Part shown: positions 56,565-64,000 of the stretch, piece by piece
Layout: every line of letters starts with the position of its first letter
Numbering within the stretch: the stretch's first letter is position 1
Source: Owenia fusiformis
Lineage: Eukaryota; Annelida; Polychaeta; Sabellida; Oweniidae
NCBI GenBank assembly: GCA_903813345.2
Contig: CAIIXF020000001.1
Location: forward strand, 50,735,885-50,799,884
Length of the DNA stretch: 64,000 nucleotides
Direction: 5' to 3'
The notes under the pieces: model-generated
What the model saw: the letters and a program-made list of their open reading frames with translations, nothing else
What the model was told of the DNA's origin: nothing
Databases searched by the model: none
Position numbers and translations under genes: made by a program

Positions 56565-57399
56565 TTAAAGGATTGGGTGAAATACACATTTAATTTTACC
56601 CTTTACGGTGTATTTACATCCTGAATAATGTGATTTGTTAATTTTTACTACTCCCAATCCTCAAATCTTTAATAAAATAAAAAATTAACAAAAAACTAAC
56701 GTGGACATCGGATTTGAGAGCAATCTCTCCCAGTAGTTCTAGTAGATGGTTTTCCATGATGTAATTATGAAGCTAATAAAACCTAAAATTGACCTCATAT
56801 CAATGTTTCATTCACTTAATTACTGGTGGGGAAAAATCAGTCCCCTAACATGAGTAATTAACCTCAATTGCCAATTACCTCCTACTGTGGAGAGACAACT
56901 CTCACATTCGAAGTCCACGTGGTTAAAACCACTAAGAGATCAGTGCTCCCGGACTTTAGATGTAAAGAGAAGCCAATTGTTTATCAGACTTCACTAGTTT
57001 CAAATGTTAAAAACTCAAGTCATTTTCAAATTAGTTTACAAGAGGGTACATGGAATTAAACCATTACATAACCAATCACTTGCATAGGTTATCCAGTCAT
57101 GTCAAAACAATTCAACCTACTTTCTATTGAGTAAACCCCAGTTTTCATTCAATTGCCAATTACCAGTTATACCTGAATGTCATTATTTTCGTGACACTGT
57201 ACTATAACCAGAGACATATAAAACTGTATAATGACCTCTAATTTTACTGTGTTATTAACACGTTGAATTTCCAGTGTTCATTATAAGGCCATGTTATCAA
57301 GATTTTTCATGTCATCAATGTTCTATTTTTCTTTGTTTCTGTCAAATATTTGCCTCTCAGAAAACTTCTCTTATATTGTCTCATAGTTATATTTAATAG

Positions 57400-57785
57400 C
57401 CCCTTGCTCTGGCATATATCTCTGTATCTCTAGGCTCTCAAGGCCTTTTATTCATTACCCCTTATGGTTCATATTTTTTGCCCCCTGCTTGCGCATATAT
57501 TTTCAGGCCTTTGGAGCCTTTTATTTTAGCCCCTTGCTCGGACGCCCCTTGCTCGGGCATTTATATCTAGGCCCTCAAAGCCTTTTATTTTAGCCTCTTG
57601 CTCGGGCATTTATATCTAGGCCCTCAAAGCCTTTTATTTTTAGCCCCTTGCTCGGGCATTTATATCTCTAGGCCCTCAAAGCCTTTTAATCTCTAGGCCC
57701 TCAAAGCCTTTTATTTTAGCCCCTTGCTCGGGCATTATATCTCTAGGCCCTCAAAGCCTTTTATTTTAGCCCCTTGCTCGGGCAT
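57400..57785 (+). repeat. Tandem array of ~50-bp TAGCCCCTTGCTCGGGCAT units
   Basis: About seven units, each TAGCCCCTTGCTCGGGCATT then TATATCTCTAGGCCCTCAAA and GCCTTTTATTT; left units are diverged, right ones nearly identical, with small internal deletions and a partial unit. Minisatellite; spacing irregular, so not CRISPR. Confidence 0.88.
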
Positions 57786-58409
57786 GTAAATCAAAATATG
57801 CTTACCACTGCTGAATGTACGTCTGGCCACTTCGAATTCCCTATTTAGAATAAACATTCACTCTACTCAATAATATAGATGTCACTTAGGAAATCCATAA
57901 TGCCTATTTGACCTATCATCGCCATTTCCCAAGTTCGCCCGGTTTCCGAGAAATTGCTGATTTCGACATCAAATTTTCTGTAAATACTAGACACTTTGTT
58001 GAAGTAGAACTTTCAAATAACTTGTAGCTGTATATGCAACTTATGTTCTCTGAAGATTTAAAGCTCTTGAAATTACAATTTTTTCTATAAAATTTGACAA
58101 AAAGTAGGACAGGGAACTTTCTCATGTATAAAGTATCATCATTGGCTGCACAAAACACTGTGTGAGCACAGGACCGTGGGTCCTTTATTTCCAAATGTTG
58201 AACTTATTTGCTCAGAAGAGGATCTTCTTTTTCTGATTTTTATTGCATGAAAATATTTTTCAACAAGGGGTCTAAAACATCTTAAAAAGTAGAATGGTAT
58301 TGAAAGTCTAGCCTTGAAGATATCAATTTTCGATGACTAAAAACATGCTGAAAACAATGGATAGCATGAGTTTCCCCTATGGGAAAATAACATGGGAAAT
58401 GTATTTTTA

Positions 58410-59219
58410 TCGCACTTTGAAAAAGTGCTATATTGTCGTCGTCTTGTGCTGTCGGGCGGGCGTGCGGGCGGCACATAAACCAAATCTTGTCATCAAATTT
58501 CCAGGATAACTGCTTACCTGTTCAACTTGAAATTTTTACACATGCAATAGTAGACTAGTGCCAAGATCTGATTAGGTTAAGGGCATGCTGGGTAAACTAC
58601 GTGGTGGCCATTTTGTATTTTTCAATAAATCTTGTCATCAAAATTCCAGGAAAACCACTTATCCGTTCGATCAACTTGAAATTTTTACAGATGCAAGAGC
58701 AGACTATTGCCAAGATCTGGTTAGGTTTTGGGTATGCTGGCTGAATTACATGGTGGCCATTTTGAATTTTCAATTTGGCGGCCATTTTGAATTTTTCAAC
58801 TTGCTCCAAATTGACCAAATTTTTTTTTTTGAATCATCTACAAGTTCTCAGAAGTTCAAATCAGATTTGACCTTTCGTTGACCTTCAGTGACCTTGAAAA
58901 GGTCAAAAATTTGATTTTCTAAATTGATATTTTGGATTTAAATTAGGTCAGCTTAATTACAAAACACCTACTGAGGTCTGAAAAAGTGAAATTTTCAAGG
59001 TCGAAGGTCATCAAATTAGGTCACAAACAATGTTATCTAAATTTTCCCAAAGTTCAAGACTACAAATAAATTCTTGTCATCAAAATTGCAGGAAAACCGC
59101 TAACCTTGTCAACTTGAAATGTTAACAGATGCAAGAGCAGACTAGTGCCAAGGTCTGATTAGGTTTTGGCCATGCTGGGTAAATTGCATGGTGGCCAGTT
59201 TGCTCTTCAAAGTGCGATA
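58410..59219. mobile_element. Element with ATCGCACTTTGAA ends and ~150-bp internal units
   Basis: Left TATCGCACTTTGAAAAAGTG and right TTCAAAGTGCGATA are inverted. Inside: a TCGTCGTC / GGGCGGGCGTGCGG repeat, then three units with CTTGTCATCAAAATTCCAGG, CAACTTGAAATTTTTACAGA and GGTTAGGTTTTGGGTATGCT. No coding frame. Confidence 0.65.
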
Positions 59220-59587
59220 TTTATCACTGTGTGTCTTGTTAACTTTATCACGTTTGAATACCCATCCCCTTTTCAGAAGTTATTAATATAGTGTAGAAGA
59301 AACTTTTGAGACATTTAAATTGAGAAAAACAATTTTTAAGTCCTAAATTTCTAAAACATGTTTTCAAATCCATATCAACTAATAACAAAAGATTGTCATA
59401 TTCTTGTTTATTACTGGTGTAAAAATAAGTTATATATACAAAGTTTATTACATACAATGCATGTACAATGGTTAGTCTTTACTAAATCTAGTATAAAATA
59501 TGAGCCATTAACATATAAAAATCATCACTATACTTTTAAAGTTTCACAACTGGCTCGAATTATTGGACAGTTTAATACAATGTAGCA

Positions 59588-59697
59588 GGCCCGTAGCTAT
59601 GGGGGGTTCAAAAATTCTTTCAAAATCACGCAGTTTTCACCATTTTCAAGTGAACATTTGACTGACCCCCATTGGCAAAAGCTGGTTATGGGTCTGC
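59588..59697 (+). repeat. Dispersed repeat family B, copy 4 (short)
   Basis: GGCCCGTAGCTATGGGGGGT at the left and TTGGCAAAAGCTGGTTATGG at the right, the two ends of the family with a reduced centre. Confidence 0.5.
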
Positions 59698-59875
59698 TGT
59701 ACTAACCCAGAGCCTTGTAAATATAAATTTGGAAATTTCTATTAGAATTTATCAAACAAACAACTCTTGTACTATAGTTCATTTTTGTTAATCAGAGAAC
59801 AATAGCTATTTATAGCATCTTAAAAACCATAAATCGACCAATAAAATGATCACTAAAATATAAACAAGGCATTAA

Positions 59876-59990
59876 CATGACAAAGTATCACCACATGGTT
59901 ACAATTACAAATGTGTAACCACTTGTTACAGACACCGATGCAATATGGGGGTCACAAAAAACTGGCTTGAACAATATGTCACAGATTTTT
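59876..59990 (-). repeat. Dispersed repeat family A, copy 6 (opposite strand, diverged)
   Basis: CACTTGTTACAGACACC and ACAATATGTCACAG on the + strand correspond to the reverse complement of family landmarks. Confidence 0.4.
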
Positions 59991-60319
59991 ATAGTATATT
60001 GTAATATTACTTATATATAGAACAACACCTATATAGATAGCACCCATATCAAAATTTGCTGACATTTTCTCAATGTGTTCTCATTGCATCAAAATATTAA
60101 ACATGGTGAACTTTTTATTTTTCATTTACTTTAGATTTGATTTGAAATTCAACTACACTATTACAAATACCAAAAGTAAACCCTAAATATGATCTTACTT
60201 TTTTGATGTCATCAAAATACAACTAAATATAAAATACACAATTGTAATGGAGATAAAATTCTTAAATGGACGGAACAATGAACAATGTTCTCTCTTTTTC
60301 TCTGAGTATTCATGCATAG

Positions 60320-60405
60320 CATATTTTATATTTGGGACCAAATATTATATTTGGGACCATATTTTTCATATTTGGGACCATATTTTACATTTGGGACCAT
60401 TTCTT
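60320..60405 (+). repeat. Four short TATTTGGGACCATATTTT repeats
   Basis: Four copies of a ~20-base ATTTGGGACCA unit in about 85 bases. Small minisatellite in the AHI1-like 3' flank or UTR. Confidence 0.7.
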
Positions 60406-60779
60406 TTGTAGATGGATATTCTAGAAGTACCTGTTAGACTTACCCTGCTATGACTATTACACAATAATGTCTAAGATTTTACCTTAGTATTACATTTTTT
60501 TCAAGAGATATAATACATAAAAATAAGTGAGATTTTACATTTCTGAGTACATTAAATGAGTTTTAGGTGTTTGCGTCCAGATATCAAAGTTCAGTTTCTG
60601 TCTCTATTCCTCTGAGAGTCTCATTAGACTAATGCAACTTGGTTGTTAAACTTTTGCAAACGGATTGATACACCTACGCAAGTCTCCTGTTAGATTCATA
60701 CAAATGTATTGTTATACAAATGAAAGTCAATTCAAATGTATGGAAGCCTATTGTATTCTTTAACCATGCAAGTCTGTCG

Positions 60780-60894
60780 TTAGACCTCCGAATCGTTCTG
60801 ATCTTCATATCGAGGTCGATGTTTACGTCTATGAGGTTTCACTGCACTCCCCAACAAGTCTTCTGTCGAACCCCGGCGCTTTTTCCTTCTTGCT
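60780..60894 (-). CDS. AHI1: AHI1-like terminal exon, basic tail
   Basis: ARRKKRRGSTEDLLGSAVKP and on to EDQNDSEV then TAA. Acceptor GTGTTTGTAG. The in-phase join and coherent charged composition support it. Confidence 0.7.
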
Positions 60895-63800
60895 CTACAA
60901 ACACATTGTTTAGACATTTTTATATGTTAAAGGCATACTAAGACCTTGCAAGCTTTTTTTAGAATATCTTGGCATTATTACTCATATTATCCTTTTCTTA
61001 TAGAAAACCAAGTTCATATATTATTCCAGGAAAACTAAAGATTTTTAATATGACCTTTTGAGAGATAACATATTTGAGATGGGGTAGAAAACATTGGTAC
61101 TTCAAGAGAGAATCAGATCTAGCAAGTAATTGTCATCATAATGATCAAGATGAAAATTGATTCAATTTTAGATTATTTCAGGCTCATATCATTCCTGATT
61201 CTGCATTTAAATTCTACATGTTGCAATTTTTTCACCACATTTATATCTGATTCTCCCTTTATACATGTAATAACAACAACTTATTAAAGATATGTCATGT
61301 CCATCTTTCTCGTTCCAATACTAAAGTACATTGAATTTTCGTAAAATGTTTCAGAGTTGTCAAAAAGCAAAATGGATACTTTACTTTTTTGGGGTGTCAG
61401 GTATATCACTGTCCTGAGTATCTTCGGCTCCAGACACAAACTTTAGCTCTCCTTGTTTGGTAACAACTGCAGTGGTTTGAGATTTGGAGGGAGATGTCTT
61501 GGATTCTTCGACATCATCAGCGTCCTCTTCAGCAGCACCATCTATTGGGGATAACAGAGAAGTAATAGACTATTTAAGAAATGTTAATTTATATCTGATT
61601 TTGATCCATTCACTGCCACAAAAAGAAGTTTTTATCCCATGAAAAGTTTCAGTAAAGAAGCATGATGACAATGTAAGAATAATTCTAGTATACTAGTAGG
61701 GGGACATGGGGGGGGGCATTCTTCATATTTGTGTGGAAAGCATTATGGAGTGAAAATGTTATAACTTGTATATGATTAAAATTTAGATAAAAACCCTAAA
61801 CCTCACTTACATTTCTCTGAGACATAATTAGCAGGGAAGTAGCCCTGTTGACCATCAGCCAGCTCACCCATCCACCAATTTTCATTATCTCTGTAGAGTA
61901 CCTTCACAATGTCATTTCTCTGTATAGACAATTCATCAGCTCTCTGGGCATCATAGTCATATAAAGCAGTGACGAATGATTTATCTTTGGCACCTGCACG
62001 ACCTGCAGCTGCTTGGAATTGGAACTGAGCTTTACCATGTGTCTATAAAAAAGCAAGCATTTTTCTTTACTTGTTAATAATGGTATTACATATCAATGGG
62101 AAATGTGTTGCTTTCAAAATTTATTGCATAAATAAGTGACTGATGTCATAGATTATGTAGTACATCATATCTTCGAATCACAATCACATCATTTGACGAC
62201 TTGGCAGTTGCCTTCAATGATTTGCCATATAAAGGCAGGACTTGGGTCACGTGAATGCCAATTCACGTGAAGCCAATTCCACAGTACCCAGGGCACCGCC
62301 CACTTTGTGGAAGCCCTTTGTAAAAAGGGTGTCTATAATGATGTTAACAGCTCTTAGTGCTAATGACTCATAATAATATTAATAACTCAATAATAACAAT
62401 AAATCATAGTTATGTAAGCCTTTGTGATAATATAGGTATCTCCCACTTACAGTGTTAAGTGCCATTGTAGGTTGTCTACCATAATTAGGACTGGGACTAC
62501 TCTGCATATTGCCTGTCTTGCCCACTGAAATGTGCACAGTAAAACTTATATTAATACAGTCTCTTTAGATGAAAGTGAAAGTGAAATGAAACAATTTATG
62601 ACATATAATTTGAATTACATGGCTGAATCTATTTAGCTAGAGGAAGATTTAGTCATCTCTACATTAAATGCATAAATTAAATGTTTAATAATTCTTAAAA
62701 AGAGGTACATGTACATACAAATAACCTAAAGTATGACTGGATCCATTTAATTAAACAGGAAGAGTCATATCTACATTGATGCATACAATAAGATGTTGAA
62801 TAATTCCTGAAAAGAGTTACATGTACGAGGGTTGCCCCAGAAGTAATGCACTCTATTTGTATACATAAGGAGAAGCCAGGTCTCCAGCTGCCCTGTCTCG
62901 AGTACTAAGACTGTGAAATGTGTTGAATAATTCCTCAATTAGAGGTACATGTATACTTACATGAGGTGAAGCCAGGTCTCCAGCTGCCCTGTCTGGAGTA
63001 CTAAGACTGTGAAATGTGTTGAACAATTCCTCAATTCGAGGTACATGTATACTTACTTGAGGTGAAGCCAGGTCTCCAGCTGCCCTGTCTAGAGTACTGA
63101 GACTGTGAAATGTGTTGAATAATTCCTCAATTAGAGGTACATGTATACTTACATGAGGTGAAGCCAGGTCTCCAGCTGCCCTGTCTTGAGTACTAAGACT
63201 GTGAAATGTGTTGAATAATTCCTCAATTAAAGGTACATGTATACTTACATGAGGTGAAGCCAGGTCTCCAGCTGCCCTGTCTGGAGTACTAAGACTGTGA
63301 AATGTGTTGAATAATTCCTCAATTCGAGGTACATGTATACTTACATGAGGTGAAGCCAGGTCTCCAGCTGCCCTGTCTGGAGTACTGAGACTGTGAAAGG
63401 AACTGCTGTTGTTGAGTGGTAGTATTAAGAGACTGTTTGGCATGTGGAGAGAATGCTGCAGGGGAGGGGCTCTAGAACATTCAAATTAATTTCGTGTACT
63501 TACAGACTCAATCACATGTAAATATTGTATTGTACCTTTACTTTTTTAATTTATTTTTGGAATTTTATATATGAACAGTGTGATGAAAAAAATTTCAATT
63601 TTGTAATATTTCATTTTCTCTAGCCCTTTATAAATTCAATTTACCTAAACATATATTGTATTTTTTCAAGATTGTTCAATATACGACTACGTTCATATGC
63701 TACTTTAAGAATACATTGAGTATGCCTCAAATTCATTTCGTAAAGATTTTTTTTAATGATATATCAAGCAAAAATGCATTATGTCAATTGAATATGCCCC

Positions 63801-64000
63801 TAAGCCATGAAGTATAATCAGTTGGAAAAGCTTGGCTTGCAAAAGCCTACTACTCACCAATGTTCTGCCATGCATGGTGGCCATATTCCCCATGTATGAG
63901 GAGGCATCAAAGGTGTTACCCCATGTGCTCAGGAAACTGGGGGCCTGGTCAAGAGTCTGGGGGTCCCAGGTAGAGGATCGACCCCTGGGTGAGCGGGGAG
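60780..64000 (-). CDS. AHI1: AHI1 (Jouberin)-like protein, C-terminal six coding exons, 5' end outside window
   Basis: Six exons join in phase to 281 residues. The core is an SH3 domain (VTALYDYDAQRADELSIQ, NENWWMGEL, GYFPANYV) very close to the SH3 of vertebrate AHI1 (ALYDY..R.DEL.I, DNE.WW.G, G.EGYFPAN). A Ser/Gln-rich, low-complexity linker precedes it, and an acidic then strongly basic tail (RARRKKRRGSTEDLLGS) ends the protein. AHI1 acts at the ciliary transition zone/basal body; its WD40 repeats should lie upstream beyond 64000. The paralogous identity rests on the SH3 and its C-terminal position, so another SH3 protein is possible but less likely. Confidence 0.75.
61385..61541 (-). CDS. 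AHI1: AHI1-like acidic tail exon
   Basis: GAAEEDADDVEESKTSPSKS and on to SDIPDTPK. It ends at donor GTAAAG in phase 2; reading on without splicing would hit TAA at once, giving a slightly shorter protein as the alternative. Confidence 0.75.
61811..62042 (-). CDS. AHI1: AHI1-like SH3 exon
   Basis: Starts THGKAQFQFQAAAGRAGAKD and contains the complete SH3 with ALYDY, WW and the PANYV end. Acceptor TTTTATAG, donor GTAAGT, ends in phase 1. Confidence 0.92.
62451..62524 (-). CDS. AHI1: AHI1-like short linker exon
   Basis: 24 codons plus two bases: GKTGNMQSSPSPNYGRQPTM. Acceptor ACATTTCAG, donor GTAAGT, ends in phase 0. Confidence 0.8.
62823..62852. repeat. Fragment resembling a mariner-type terminus
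   Basis: TACGAGGGTTGCCCCAGAAG at the end of the repeat array looks like the end of a common mariner family. No partner terminus seen nearby. Confidence 0.35.
62874..63449 (-). repeat. 96-bp tandem repeat (6 copies) spanning an AHI1-like splice donor
   Basis: AGCCAGGTCTCCAGCTGCCC recurs at 62874, 62970, 63066, 63162, 63258 and 63354, exactly 96 bases apart. On the - strand each copy has an acceptor-like ACACATTTCACAG, a 46-base exon end and a GTAAGT donor in all but the last copy. One frame stays open through all copies only because 96 is a multiple of three; it is not the frame used by the flanking exons. Confidence 0.93.
63345..63471 (-). CDS. AHI1: AHI1-like exon with Gln-rich linker; donor inside 96-bp repeat
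   Basis: Reads SPSPAAFSPHAKQSLNTT then QQQQFLSQSQYSRQGSWRPG. Acceptor TGTTCTAG, donor GTAAGT, ending in phase 1. The phase is confirmed by the next exon, which supplies the two missing bases. The exon end is the first of six 96-bp repeat copies. Confidence 0.8.
63858..64000 (-). CDS. AHI1: AHI1-like exon (partial, cut by window edge)
   Basis: Reads SSTWDPQTLDQAPSFLSTWG and on to MATMHGRTL before donor GTGAGT, phase 0. Low-complexity linker; 5' boundary not in the window. Confidence 0.75.

Larger units (their letters stand above)
53905..60779. other. Convergent intergenic region
   Basis: The receptor gene (+) ends at 53904 and the AHI1-like gene (-) ends at 60780. The stretch holds the receptor 3' UTR, a segmental duplication with a MITE, a ~50-bp tandem array and repeat families. 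A frame at 54343-54579 shows no resemblance to known proteins and is probably UTR. Confidence 0.75.

Noticed and set aside
57400-57785. CRISPR-like array
   Set aside because: Unit and spacing are irregular, no unique spacers, eukaryotic context; it is a minisatellite.
62853-63443. 196-codon open frame on the - strand with 32-residue repeats
   Set aside because: It is open only because the 96-bp repeat period is divisible by three. The flanking AHI1-like exons need a different frame in which the first repeat copy is exonic and the rest intronic.

Overview
Eukaryotic, almost certainly metazoan, AT-rich genomic DNA. Coding sequence is split into short exons with GT-AG introns, and the introns and flanks are packed with transposon relics. 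The gene set (a neurexin/Caspr/axotactin-type receptor, a Joubert-type SH3 protein, a BtaA-like enzyme) and the repeat types fit a marine invertebrate bilaterian, either deuterostome or lophotrochozoan. I cannot place it more finely from sequence alone. I found no prokaryotic genes, viral genes, tRNAs or rRNAs.

Layout. (1) 1-17.8 kb: no exon I can support; intergenic or far-upstream DNA with several MITE-like and dispersed repeats. (2) 17.8-53.9 kb, + strand: one large gene assembled here as 27 coding exons with continuous splice phases, giving 1,899 residues. Order: signal peptide, LamG, EGF, LamG, LamG, EGF, fibrinogen-like domain, LamG, EGF, LamG, transmembrane helix, and an unusually long (~527 residue) acidic cytoplasmic tail. 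It is an axotactin/neurexin-IV/Caspr relative lacking the N-terminal discoidin domain. (3) 40.3-47.1 kb, - strand: a two-exon, 416-residue BtaA-like (DUF3419) gene nested inside the 9.9-kb intron of the receptor gene. (4) 53.9-60.8 kb: convergent intergenic DNA with the receptor 3' end, a clean MITE insertion with its empty site, a 50-bp tandem array and other repeats. (5) 60.8-64.0 kb, - strand: the last six coding exons of an AHI1 (Jouberin)-like gene with its SH3 domain, cut off by the window edge.

The most unusual feature is structural. In three separate places (33-bp x5, 99-bp x4 and 96-bp x6) a tandem duplication starts inside an exon and runs across its 5' splice site, so the donor and an acceptor-like CAG are copied into the intron. 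All three periods are multiples of three. Other points of interest are a 5.3-kb fold-back element carrying many near-palindromic RFX/X-box-like motifs, three ~1.05-kb mariner-like elements with intact termini, a second fold-back element inside the intron of the nested gene, and a PP1-docking-like motif in the receptor tail.

The receptor would act at the cell surface in adhesion or glia-neuron type signalling, AHI1 at the ciliary base, and the BtaA-like protein as a soluble AdoMet-dependent transferase. Nothing in the sequence suggests the three genes work in one pathway.
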